Below, one piece after another: positions 37,001-47,552 of a DNA stretch of 64,000 nt (the stretch's first letter is position 1; every line of letters starts with the position of its first letter). The notes under the pieces are model-generated. The model was not told the origin of the DNA and made no database searches. It saw nothing but the letters and a program-made list of their open reading frames with translations. The stretch is from Calocera cornea HHB12733. Taxonomy: Eukaryota; Basidiomycota; Dacrymycetes; Dacrymycetales; Dacrymycetaceae. The position numbers and the translations under genes are program-made. The stretch lies in the NCBI GenBank assembly GCA_001632435.1, contig KV424052.1:16453-80452 (forward strand), given 5' to 3'.

Positions 37001-37844
37001 TCCTCGAGCTATCGCAGTCACGCTGCATGCGCCATCGGCCGACCAGTTCCTTAGAGTTGCTTCCTTGGGTTGTCTCCCTTTCTTGTCAATGTTGTCAGGG
37101 GAGATCCTGCTGTCGTTCGTGTGATTCGTCAGCATTGCTTCGTAAATAGTGTGCAGAGTTGTCTTCCCGCTGGAAGACATGCCGAGGAGAGCCTCGAGAT
37201 CTGTCTTCAAAATCCACATTTTTTTGCCGACAAGGTAGACGTAACGGCGCTGCTCTCCTGCGGTAGATCCAGAGTTGTCAAACATATCCTCCGTTTTTTC
37301 ATCGTACTGAAGAACCTTCGTGTTGCCGTAGTTCGTCGTCCAGTATCGTAATTTGCGGAGACCCTGATGGCCCAGTTATGGATGACAGAATAAAGCTGCA
37401 AGGTTGATCACTCACCCGAAATAGCGGTGCCGAGATAAGATCGCCATCCGTCTTGGCCTTCTTGCTGGCGTCATCGTCCGTTGCACCCGGCGTCGGTGTG
37501 CTTGGATCGGGCGCTTTGCGCTTCTTGTCGCCGCTGGGGGCGCTCGTCTTATCGTCCGGCGTAGCTGCCGGTACGGTGGTTTTCTTGCCCTCAGCGTAAG
37601 GGTTGGCAGGAAGTCTGAACTTGAAGGGCGCCTCTGTCGAGAGGGAGAAGGCTCGCAGATTCTTCGGCCATTGGTCGTCTGCTCCGGGCGTCATGATGGG
37701 ACAACCCTCAGGAGGGACAGTCCATTCTGGTTCCTTGGCGGGTGCTGCGGCAGGTGCTGTGGCAGGTGCTCCGGCAGGTGCTCCGGCGTCTGGGACCGCC
37801 CCTCCGGCAGGAGGGACCACGCCACCTGGCGCTGGTGTAGACAT
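31059..37844 (-). CDS. Giant unrecognised protein, copy B (about 2,040 aa)
   Basis: Paralogue of the gene at 13287-20075 with the same exon order and no lesion that I can see. The start is MSTPAPGGVVPPAGG at 37844; exon 1 ends APLFR before a GTGAGT donor. The N-terminal exons differ widely from copy A (RKLRYWTTNYGNTKVLQYDEK against RQMRYWITNWGNIRTLQYDDP, compared over their first 16 residues), but the NLS-like pair is kept (DKKRKAPDPS, SKKAKTDG), as are PYPAAVALSY and TAPWMMYHTWIN. Residues from FVVRTVASNPS to LDAASA are almost identical to copy A. The coiled coil then differs at many residues (AAIKGTG-type changes such as DVAKAIIKG against DLAKAVIKG) yet stays in register, ending SEAIKLK. 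Conservation of the frame at diverged positions argues that both copies are under selection. Function unknown. Confidence 0.8.
32241..35440 (-). repeat. Near-identical core of arm 2
   Basis: The reverse complement of 15694-18893, the same 3,200 bp length with no gap. The left coordinate lies just after the GAC/GCC-rich start of the last coiled-coil exon; the right one lies beside a tandem 15-bp repeat found only in this arm. Confidence 0.88.
35459..35503. repeat. Three tandem 15-bp units in copy B only
   Basis: Three exact copies of GTTGTTGTGGATGTA (35459, 35474, 35489). On the coding strand they give TSTTT-type repeats (STTTTSTTTTSTTT) in a linker. Copy A has only QTTTPQ there. The repeat begins about 20 bp from the end of the near-identical core. 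Confidence 0.9.
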
Positions 37845-39691
37845 TCGTATAGGGAAGAGTGGGTAAGTTTCTGTGGGTTCAGTTGGAGGGAGACAATAGA
37901 TGTTCGCGATGGTAGGCTAGGGCAGGAATACGAGAGTACTCTTTATACTCCTGCGACAGAGTGCGTCAATACGGTGAAACTCGTGCACGGGGGAGCGTAC
38001 TAGCCCGTATAGACACCAATTCCCAGCCTCGCAATCCACCCCTCGTCTGACTGCACTAGCTGCGGCGCCCGGGCGTTACAAAAGACACAACGATGTTCCG
38101 TCTCAGGAACCCAGTCGCCACGTGGCCGCAAGAGCCGAAGGCGCCTCTTCCGAAGGGCAGTCCTGGAGGGCGAGGTCTGCGGCACAAGGGCCGCAACTGC
38201 CACGGGTTCCAGTAGCGACTCGGAGATTCCTATTGAGGCGGTATATGGCCGCAAGCAACTGCATTGAGACCGACACAATGGAGCGAGCTGGTCTGAATGT
38301 ATTTGTGGATCTTTATGGATCGAGTGACAAGGTTTTGCTGACATTAGCAACGCGTTACATGTGCTCGAAGACAAATCCCACCTGAAGTAATTTTCCGAGT
38401 CCCTATACAGGCACGGTAAGACTCAGGCCAACGGCGTACGCGAGGGCATGCGGCCGCACTAACACCCTGACTTGTTCTGTACGGTTCTGGCGCTGAGAGG
38501 GAAGAACCATCCTCCCGCAGGCAATGAGTGTAGGGTATGTCATCTTCATGGGTGGAATCGCAACAGTTCGCGTGTGAATGCCAAGCCCAAAGGTGCTGTA
38601 TACCACACCGAAGTCGGTCAATCGTATGCGGGCGTGCCTGGTGAAAGTCATTGTTGCCTGAAGCGATGTGCAGAGGAAGCATCGCGAGTGGTTCACGGCC
38701 ATGTATGCGCGAGGAGAACCTGCCTAAACTGCAACGCGGTTGATCACGGGACGTTCGAAGAAGGGACGCGTAGAGCCGGAAGCAACGCCACGTGCAGCGG
38801 CCGCACCCCTGGTCGGGTGAGTGGGTCGGGTTCGTGCCTGTCCCCGTTGACCCTTGTGATAGGCGCCCACAAGGAGGAGATCAAATCGGAACAAGCACGT
38901 GCTTATGGACGCGTGATTATGAAAAGTCAACAGAAGAATGCTTCTTCTTCACGATGCCATCGATCACCCGGTAGGGTCTGCTGGACGTGTGTCGCGACAA
39001 CTCAAGGTTCCTGGCCTTACGCACCATACCATCATTCGCCGTGCGTATACTGTCAATAATGGGAGCTGCATACTGGGACCGGCTTCTCGCTTCTCGCTCC
39101 AGCCCTCCCTACACGTGAACGAACTCCTTGCAACCACAACGATCTCGTGCACGCCTCCAAGCATGCGGTCTTCCCCTCAACGTCCTTTGTTACGCATGAG
39201 GCTGGGGCTGGCCCGTCAACGCCCTGTAATCCGCACGTTTTCCTGCAACACGACGTAGAAGAACACCGTAGCGAGGTTGAATGTAAAATTCCGCGGCGGG
39301 CGGGTCAGGAGGAAGACACCACGAGGGTGCCGAACGAGCGGGGATTTTATCCGAGGAGGGACGGGAGAGTGTCCAGACTGTGCGCCCTCCGTCCACCAGC
39401 TGTCTCTGCTGCGAGCCCTGATGATACATGCAGATACTCAAGGCACCCTACCTTGCCATTCACTCGGGTATCTCATCGACGGGTGTGGGGCTCTCTCGAC
39501 AGTTCCAAGTGAGATACCAGCCGACCTCCACTAAAACACCCTGTCCTGCTCCATAGTCCTGCCCAGTGACTGGTTTGCAGGGAGCTTTGAACGCCCTCCT
39601 CCTGCTCTTCTCGCTACACTTTGTCCGGAGGGAGAACATCCATCTTGCTTAACAACCTCCTCGGATCGTTGGTCCTTACCGTCAAAAGTAT
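37845..39691. promoter_or_regulatory. 5' flank of giant gene B, then unassigned spacer
   Basis: The part 37845-38815 is the duplicated 5' flank described for copy A. A pyrimidine-rich TATA-like tract around 37935-37950 (TTTATACTCCTG read on +) may include the core promoter. From 38815 to 39691 I find no homology to arm 1 and no supported gene; open frames are short and lack motifs. Confidence 0.5.
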
Positions 39692-41529
39692 CTATGAGCT
39701 CAGCTCGACTAGCTTTCCTCGGCCCTCTTCCACATAAGGTGTGATGCGAAATTCCTGGTACAAGGCAAGGCTCTGACTGAAAAGTGTTTTCGCTAGCTCC
39801 GGGCGTGCTTGTGACATGGCAACATAGGCAAGAGATCTTGTGCAGTGGGCCATCAGTAGCCGGTCTCCCAAAGCGCTAAGCTGTGCCCGGGCCGTCTCCA
39901 GCTTGTGGGCCGCCTCCTCAAATCGTTCGAGCGTGCGGAGAACATCGCCGATATCTTGCAAGCTGCAGCACAATGGTCTTCGATAGCCTCAAATTCCGCC
40001 TTCGCCTCTTCCAGCTTCGCGATTGCATGGCCAAGCTCATTGCCCATGTGGAGAACAAGCCCGATAACCCGCTTGCAATGAGCAGCTCCGCAAAGGTTTT
40101 GGACAACCATGAACTCCACTTTGGCCTCTTCGAGCGTCCGCAGCGCCTCGTCGCACTGATTGTGCCTGCCAAGAATATCGGCGAGGAGTAGCTTGCATTG
40201 GGCTGCACCGTGGCGGTGTCCGATAACCTCGAATGCTGTCTTCGCCTCCTCAAGCTTGGGCACCGCGTCGCCATACAGACATAGCCTGATTAGAATCTCT
40301 CCAATTGCAGTCGCGCATAAGGCCACACCAGTATGATCGCCCACGATCTCAAATTCTGCTTGGGCGTTGTGAAGCTTCACGATGGCATCCTCGTGTTGGT
40401 GGAGCATGCTCAAAATGCCTCCGATGCCTCGCTTGCACTCAGCTACACCCAAATGGTTTCCAACAGCCTCAAACTATGCTACGGCCTCCTCAAACCTGGT
40501 TATCCCTTCATCATACCGACCACGCATGCAGAAAACATCCCCAATTATTCGCGTACATTGGGCTGCGCCTAGACGATGTCCGAAGAATTCGAACTCTGCC
40601 TTGGCTTCCTCAAGCTTGGCGACCGCTTCATCGTGTCGACCAAGCATGCGAAGGCCATCGCCAATGCTTTTCGTGCAGTGAACCGCATTCATACGGTCCC
40701 CTGTTACCTCGAACTCCGACTTGGCCTCCTCCAGCATCGCATTTCCTTCAACATACTGGTCTTGTAGGCGAAAAATATCGCCGATGTTTTGAGTGCATTG
40801 GGCTGCGCCAGTCCTGTGATCCAGATTCTCCAGGGCCTTTCTGGCATACCATAAGAGGGGCAGACAGTCTCCGAAACCAGTCACACAAGAAAACCGACAC
40901 AGGTGTTGTGTTGCAAGCAAAAGTGTTGCAGAACTGTCGACCGTCGCTACGGCACTCCAAGCATGCCGAAGAACCGCGTTGATGTTGCCAAACTCAGTGA
41001 CCAGTAGACTCGTAGCTTTCCTGAACTCCCTCGTACCCACATTTTTCACCTCATTTATGACCGCAAGAAAGTGTGAACGTGTCTCCACGAGATAGTCACC
41101 CCCTGGTGGTAGTAGGCTCAAAACGAAATCGCGTATTGGCGATAATGTCTTCAATCGCCCATTCTCGATATAGGCCAGGGCCACTCCAACAAGGGTCAGC
41201 GAGTTCCTCTTTGCCGCTTTCATGCTGGGAAGCGCTTTTGATATTTGAGAGATGGCGAGGCCATCTGGGAGAAGACTGAGGATAGACAGTAACTGCCCAG
41301 CGTGGGGATGTTTTCTCATGGTGAGAGAACTGAGGGACAGCTGGATGGAGGCGTCAAGACTCGCTAGTCGTCCTTCCCCTCCAACCTCCAATAGGGAGGT
41401 CTGTTCGGAGTTGTATGCTTCTAACAGGTCCGTCGGGGTCATGAGCTGCCCTTGATACGCCATAAGCGTGATTGCTAGAGGCAACCCATCCAGAAGCTGA
41501 GGGAGCGAGTCCAGATTGCCGTCAGTCAT
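39692..41529 (-). pseudogene. 5'-truncated NLR relic (NB-ARC end plus TPR)
   Basis: Aligns with the intact NLR from DGNLDHLLQRLDGLPLAIT onward (here DGNLDSLPQLLDGLPLAIT) to the C-terminus. All of the N-terminal domain, Walker A and Walker B are missing, and similarity ends abruptly at about 41525. An in-frame TAG at 40476-40474 interrupts AVA-FEAVGNH, where sister repeats have A(K/E)xEFE, so it most simply arose from GAG. A one- or two-base shift lies near 39955-39975, between EAIEDHCAA and CSLQDIGDVLRTLERF. TPR repeats continue to the stop at 39692 (VEEGRGKLVELSS). The frame is otherwise open for 350 codons, so decay is more recent than in the 1308-5070 relic. It could still make a TPR-only protein, but no start with support exists. 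Confidence 0.8.
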
Positions 41530-41842
41530 TCGTGCACGGCCAAAGCCGAAAGTGAACAGGTAGTTACTGGTGATCGCGCTTCATCTGGCATTCGGCAATC
41601 ACAGAAGCGCAGACACTGAGGGTCAGAATTGAGGAAGTTTATTAAGATAGAGTCGGATGAGTTCAGATCAGTATGTGGAAGGATCTGACCGCAGTGTAAG
41701 CCTTAAGCAAATTCACAACTCGAAGCATACAGAAGCACAGTGCCAAGTGTGACCCGCGTATAGATTATGCTTATATAATGGAGCATCGCAGCATTTTTTT
41801 ATCCTCATGGTACAGAGGACCGGCAAAGTGATGGAGGGGCCC
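41530..41842. other. Spacer, no gene
   Basis: About 310 bp upstream of the truncated NLR and downstream of the next gene. The missing NLR 5' half is not here. It contains a short T-run near 41790 and nothing else recognised. Confidence 0.5.
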
Positions 41843-44774
41843 CTACGTCCTGGTTGAACTATTCGGTTGAGGTACACCTTCCAAATCGGGCAAATGGACT
41901 GCGCCGAGCCAAGCAAGCACAATCTCCACCCTGGGTCCGTGCAAAGGGATGTTGATCAGCCCCTTCTTCTTCTCGACCCGCGCTGCGCGATCAGCGCGCT
42001 CCTTCTCCGCTTTCCGCCGCTGACGTGCCATCACTGGTGCGAGCAGCATGCGCACCGCATCAAGATGCTCTGCGAGGCTCGTTGCGCTTGCGGCGGGGCT
42101 TGGCGTTGAGGGTTCGTCGTAGGTGTACGAGACACCCTTGCCTTTGTGGTTGGACGAAGGCGGTGCCGCGGATACTGAAACAGGGGTATCACTCCTCGAG
42201 GAAGGGAGAGATGAGGTTGACATCCTCGTCGAGGCAGGAGCTGATACGGCCGCGGTCGACGTGCTGGACGAGTCCTCCGAGGGCGCAGGCGAGGTGCTGC
42301 TGCTCTGTGCCGAGGAGGGCGCTTGATCGAGGATCACCGTGGGCGGGGGAGCCTCGATAGCCAGCCGTCTGATAGACAAGCTGTGCGGCATCGCTCCGAC
42401 CCTCCAGCCCCCCGCGAGCCGCTCGAGTACCTCTACAAACTCGGCCTGGGCCATGCTCCGCGCAGGAAGGAAGATCGGGTATCCCTCCAGTCCATCAACG
42501 AGCATCGCTGTCCTCTGGAAGGCGGACAGCAGGCCGGCAAAGTCGCCCAGCAGGAGGTGGCAGATGAGGATGCTGAAGTGCGACTCGACGAGGAGCGGGT
42601 GGTACGTCGTGAACGCCGCCGGACCGTCGGGGAAGGGCAGTGGCGGAGGCGCCGGGTGCGTCTGGGGCGATGCCTGGTGCGCGGCGAGCTGTGCCTGCCT
42701 TTCCTGCTGCTGCCCGGGCCGCTGGGACTCGGAGAGCAAGAACGCAGCCTCGACGCGCTCGGCGAGGTTGCCGGGGAAGCTCGCGCCCGTCTCGAGCGTG
42801 TCGAAGTGGGCCAGGAAGCGCTCGTGGTCCCTTACGCTCTTCCGGATGAGCCCAAAGACCGATGAGCGGAAATCCGCATCCCCAAGCCGCGCCCGATACG
42901 CGCGCAGCTTCGACCCCTCCCTCGCGCCGAGCGGGCCGTCAGGGTTGCCCATCTCCGTGCCCCCGTAACTGCCGTGCTCGAGGTAGCAGAGCCTGAGCTC
43001 GGGGAGGTCTGGCGAGGTCGGCTTGCGCACGCCCTCGAGGTTCAGGCACGCTTGCTCGATCTGGAAGACGGCGTGCTGCAGGTAGGCGGCGCCGCGCAGG
43101 AAGAGGCACTGGGCCTCGAGCGGGCTGGGCGGGTCCGCCGTTGCCCCGCGCGCAGACTCGCCATTCCCGCCGCCCGCCTCGTCCTCATCCGCATTCCCAT
43201 TCCCGTAAGCCGGCTCATGCCGATGGTCGTGTTCCCTCCCTCCCCCACCGCGCTTCCCCCGCTTCCCAGCCTTCCCCCGCCCCCCAGGCCGGTTCGGCTT
43301 CTTCTCCGCCTCGGCGTCATGCGCGTGCCTCGCCTTGCGCAGCTGGATAGACTGCCGGATCGCATGCGTGAAATCGCGGCACGCGAGCGGGAACTCGTCC
43401 CTGAAGCAGCGGACGATGCCGCGCGTACGGTAGTACTCGAGGTGGAGCGGGTTGGTTGCGATGAGCTCGTCGAGCACTGTGGTGGGCGTGGATTCGGCGA
43501 GTTGCCTGTCGCTCAATCAGTCTTGGTATCTCTGTATGCAAAGAACAGGGACGCACCGCGACGGGATCTTCTCATGGAAGAAATGCACGTATTTTGCATC
43601 AGCGTTGTTTGGTTCTGTATCGACCGCATCAGCCCTCAGCCCACTCAGACAAATGCAAGCACGCACCCTGCCGCAGCACCCTCTGCGCAATATCATCCAG
43701 CGCACTAGCCCCCTGCATGACCATCACGCTTGCGGCGATCTCGTCCGCCCTGTACGCCTGTGCCAAGCGCTGCACAGCGAGTGCGCGCAGCCGATGCGTG
43801 CGCACGGCGCTCATACTCCCTCCACCCCTGTCGTTCCCCGCCCCGCCATTCATGCCCAACCCCAGCCCGAGCCCCTGCGCAGTGCCCCAGGCGCCCTGCC
43901 CTTGCCCGTGGGAGGGAAGGTTGGCCAGGCTCGCGGCGGATAGGCCAGAGGCGGCGCGTACGGCTAGGTCCGAGGCTTCGTCGATCAGCCTGCGGATGGA
44001 GGCGACGGAGCGGAACACGCTGGGGTCGATGGGCGGCGGGGTGCGCTGCCCCGACGCGAAGGGGGAGAGGGGGTGGTCCACTGCTGCTCCAGCGCCGGAA
44101 CCGTCCGGGGAGAGGCGGGCTAGGGCGGTGCTGCTGCTGCTGCTGTCGGTGTGCGGGGAGGAGGGGGAGGTGCGGCGCGCGTGAGAGGAGGGAGGAGGAA
44201 GTTGCGAGTGGAGAGGCGTGCGCCGGCGTGGAAGGGAGGGCGACGAGGGCGGGGAGGCGTTCACGTCCACGTTTAGGGCGAGGAGGGATTCGAGCAGCTC
44301 GACGGGGAGTTGCAGCCAGGGGCCCTGCGCAAGTGCAGTGTATGCATCAGCATTGTCTTTCCTGAAATAGAAGTTGGAGCGTACGTGGTAGGAGGAGATG
44401 TACCGCCAGTGCTTGTTCCGGCTGATACACAGCACGGGCGGCTCGGGCTCTTTGTCCCTCTTTCCTGCTCCCGCTGCTCCTGCGCCGGACGGGCCGTTCA
44501 CCTCCCCATTCGCAGCATCCTTCTTCTTCCTCCCCTTCTTCTTCTTCTTCTTCTTCCCACCCGCAGTGGCAGGGCAGGGCACCTCGCCTTCAACCTCCTC
44601 TACCACGACAGCAGCGCCCTCTGGCGACTCCCCGTCAGAGTCGGCCTCCTCCACCGACACGGACGCGGGCGTCGCAGCGCCGTTCAGCGCGTGTCCGTTC
44701 ACCCCCTTCCCCAGCGGCGGGCTCACGACCGCAGGAGCAGGCGCAGCCATCAAGAGCGCAGTCCGAGTGTACAA
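41843..44774 (-). CDS. Conserved low-complexity protein, possible TPR-like fold
   Basis: I do not recognise a named family. The start is MYTRTALLMAAPAPAVV at 44774, or the internal Met MAAPAPAVV at 44750. A Lys-rich block (GGKKKKKKKGRKKKD, near residue 75) and acidic stretch precede CISRNKHWRYISSYHVRSNFYFRKDN. The middle is Ser/Pro-rich. Helical pieces follow (VRTHRLRALAVQRLAQAYRADEIAASVMV), then after an intron near 43516-43690 the exon NDADAKYVHFFHEKIPSR and ATNPLHLEYYRTRGIVRCFRDEFPLACRDFTHAI (shown as LHLEYYRTRGIVRC), which looks like a TPR helix pair. ESHFSILICHLLLGDFAGLLSAF is another. The C-terminal region ends GPRVEIVLAWLGAVHLPDL. The residue mix fits a large cytosolic or nuclear scaffold. 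Total length is about 950 residues. Confidence 0.65.
44521..44565. repeat. Imperfect (CTT)n tract encoding poly-Lys
   Basis: A CTT-rich stretch on + encodes the Lys run KKKKKKKGRKKK of the 41843-44774 protein on -. It is coding low complexity and could act as a nucleolar or nuclear localisation signal. Confidence 0.7.
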
Positions 44775-45744
44775 GAGAATCAGCTAGCCGTGCGCGTGTC
44801 CGGGGGTGGGGCGTATCAGCAGCTCTTGAGCCGCCAGGGTCCCCGGAGCTGGAGGAGGGTTGCAAATTCTCGGCGCTGGTGGGCGCGTTCCGATGCGCGT
44901 TCGTTCCAATTTCGTTTCGTGTTCTACCGCCTAGGACTGCATATAGTTCGTGAAAAGACGCGTTCCTCCAAGTCAAAGAGCGGGCCTCGCTGTGAGCTGT
45001 TGCACTGTTGCACTGTCGCACTGTCGAGCGGTCGATGTGTGAACTGTATGCGGCGACTCCTCCGCGCGTGCGGGTAGCGACAAGTCTCAGAAGACGCCCG
45101 CTCGGCGGTGGCTGTACGCTGACTTGGGGATGACGGCGAGCGCATCGATGAGGCGAGAATAGGATACAGGGACTGGCCAGATAAGGCAACAAGGCACATG
45201 AATAACGCACAAGCTGTTCAACCCATTCAAACCGTTCAAGCGCCGATAGCGGTAGGAGCCATGGAGAGCAAGCACGAGTTTCTAGCGAGAACTTTACCCA
45301 AAAATACATTAGACCGACCCATAAAGAAGCGCCATTTCGGAGCAAGTATCCCCTTTTACACACTTTTGTCTGTCAGACTTCCTGTCTCTGGACTCGTGAG
45401 CCGTGACACTTTCTCGTACCGTACCGTCCGCAGTTACTCGTATCCCGTTGCCCATTGCCGTGTACTCTTACACACCCTCTCCGGCCCATCGCATCCATCG
45501 TCCTCGACCCGCGCCACCTGCTGATCAGTCAAAGAACAGCCAGCCATACAGAACCGCTATTCTTCTTGTTGTTGGTACAGTTTACACTTCCTCCTGCTCC
45601 TTCTCGTCGCATCGCATCGCATCGAGAGGCGTCAAGGGCGCCTTTTCCTTTTCGTCCGTGGCCGCTGACCGCGCAGGGCATCGTCTTTTCTTCTTCCCAC
45701 GCACGCATCCGCAGCCGCACCGCGACCCGCAACCACATCGCGGA
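44775..45744. other. Intergenic, no gene recognised
   Basis: About 970 bp between a start (left) and a stop (right) of two minus-strand genes. It contains three close TTGCACTG/TCGCACTG copies (45000-45022), and a run of CATCG units at 45608-45630. No supported gene. Confidence 0.5.
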
Positions 45745-47089
45745 TCATGACCCCCCTCCCATCCCGCCGCCCATGCCGACCCCCTCCCCGCCCAGCAAAC
45801 TCATCAACTGCGCCTGCGCGTCCTCCTCTCCGCCTCCCATCCCTCTGCCCATATCCCCGCCCACGCCCACGCCGGAGACGTCCACCCCGTTCGCGAGGGA
45901 GTTAGACATGGAGCCGTTGTTGTTGTTGTTGTTGCCTGTTTGGTCCTCGGGGGAGTTGGATGGCAGCTCGTTGGGCTCGATCTCGGTGCGGTGCCGCTTG
46001 TAGTAGATTGCCCATGATAGGGCTGAATGTCGTGGATGCTACGAGGAAACGAGAAACCAGTGAGTAAAGCGCAGCGGGAGGGAACCGGTAGCCGACGCAC
46101 CATGTCCGCGAACGGCTGCCAGAACTTTGCGGTCGTCTTCCCCTGCCCGACAACACGGAGGTAGGTGATCATGTCCGCCTTATCGTCGTCGTTGAACGGG
46201 ATCGCCGTGGCCCGCTTGGCCTTCTTGTTGCTCTCCTCGTCCCCGAGCTCGTCGTCCGGGTCCTCAACGGAGTAGGGCACGGGTGCAGGCGGGTGGCCGA
46301 AGATCGCCACGTGCTGCTGGACCGCGAGGCTCTCGGACTCGCGCGGCCTGCGTCGGGGGACAGACGCGGGCCCGGGGCCGGACATGCTGCTCGAGCTCGC
46401 GCTGGGCGGGAGCGCCATCGGTGGCGGCCGCGCGTTCTGCGAGGTCGGCGGGTCGAACCGCAGGATGCTTTGGTAGGTGGAGGGGAGGGAGGCGGCCGCG
46501 TTGGCAGAGGCCATGATGTCGGCGGAGGAGATGGGGATGGGCCCGTTCGGGACGGGCGGCGGTTGTGTTAGCGTCGGGGTAGTGTTGGACTTTGATTTCC
46601 TGCTCTTGGACGATTTACCGGTGGATATGCCGGGCGTGCCGTTCCCGTTGCCATTTCCAGCGTTATTGCCCTCTCCATTCCCCACACCGTTCGGGTTCGT
46701 CAACGAGCTCGTGAATATCCCCCCTCCTCCATCTTCTGCTGTGAGCCCGTTGAGATGTTCTGGTCGGAACAAGCCCGCGGCCTTCTGTAGACGCTCCCTG
46801 ATCGGCGCGAGCTGCTCGTCGATCGCGTTGACCGCTTCGCGGTTCACGTCGATGATAAACTGGTGGTGCGCGCGGCGGTGGAGCATCTCGCTCATGGTGT
46901 TCCTGTCCGCCTGCAGCTGCGAGATGACGTGGGCGAGCTCGAGCCCCATGCGCTCGACGTCCGGGTCGGACGGCAGCGGCGGCTGCATTGTGGTCGTGGT
47001 CGTGGTTGATGCTGTTGTTGCGGACGTTGATGCCGGCGCGGAGGCAGACGGCTGAGACGTGCGCCCTGTGTGCCGCGCCCGGCGGGAGG

Positions 47090-47122
<33 letters not shown>

Positions 47123-47552
47123 TGGCCTGGGAGGGGTGCGGCGGGGGCGGCATCAGCGTGTACGACGCCTGGAGGGCGTTGGGCAGTTGGAGGGGCGGCT
47201 GCTGGGTCCAGTGCGGGCCATTAATGTCCTGCTGCTGCTGCTGGGCGGTGTGGGCGTGCTGCCCGGACGCGGTCGGGGAGGCGGCTGGCGGCTGGCCGTG
47301 CGTGTGCGCATGGGCGTGGCCGTTGTGCTGTGCGCCGGCGCCGGCGAGCTCGAGCGACACGGCGGCGTGGAGGTGCTGCTGGTCGCTGCCGATGCCTCTC
47401 GGGCCGCCGTCGTGCACACCCGCACCCACGACTGCCGCCGTCAGCCCTTGTCGGGCAGACCCGTCGGTCAGCGAGTGGTCTGGTGGACCCATCAGATGCT
47501 CGCCGCCCACCGCTGCCTGCGCCCGCGTCCGGCCGTGGTCTTCTGTCTTCAT
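45745..47552 (-). CDS. Gln-rich protein with Rap1/Myb-like DNA-binding domain
   Basis: Likely nuclear. The start used is MKTEDHGRTRAQ at 47552; an in-frame Met seven codons upstream sits next to a TTGTCAG acceptor-like site. The N-terminal half is Gln/His/Pro/Ala low complexity (QQQQQDINGP, IQQQQQQQQQQPS). A helical segment follows (ERMGLELAHVISQLQADRNTMSEMLHRR, seen as LELAHVISQLQADRNTM). Near the C-terminus, IPFNDDDKADMITYLRVVG and KFWQPFADM, then after a 63-nt intron (about 46038-46100) HPRHSALSWAIYYKRHRTEIE, resemble the Rap1-type Myb domain, in which FW, HP-H and the WxxxYKR positions are typical. The spliced tail is a Gly/Asn-rich segment ending MGGGMGGGS with TGA at 45747-45745. If unspliced the frame would run to 45804 with an unrelated tail. 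Confidence 0.6.
47094..47120. repeat. CTG tract encoding poly-Gln
   Basis: About nine CTG units on + give the ten-Gln run IQQQQQQQQQQPS in the Rap1/Myb-like protein on -. A second, shorter one lies near 47230-47245. Confidence 0.8.

Larger units (their letters stand above)
30944..38815 (-). repeat. Inverted duplication, arm 2
   Basis: The partner of 12265-20190, in opposite orientation. It carries giant gene B, its 5' flank and about 100 nt of 3' UTR. The loop between the arms is about 10.8 kb, and the axis of symmetry falls near 25567, inside the GH3 gene. The loop genes are not themselves palindromic. Confidence 0.93.

Noticed and set aside
42323..43708. Several long GC-rich plus-strand frames
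   Set aside because: They are shadows of the 41843-44774 minus-strand gene, which has coherent composition and splicing.
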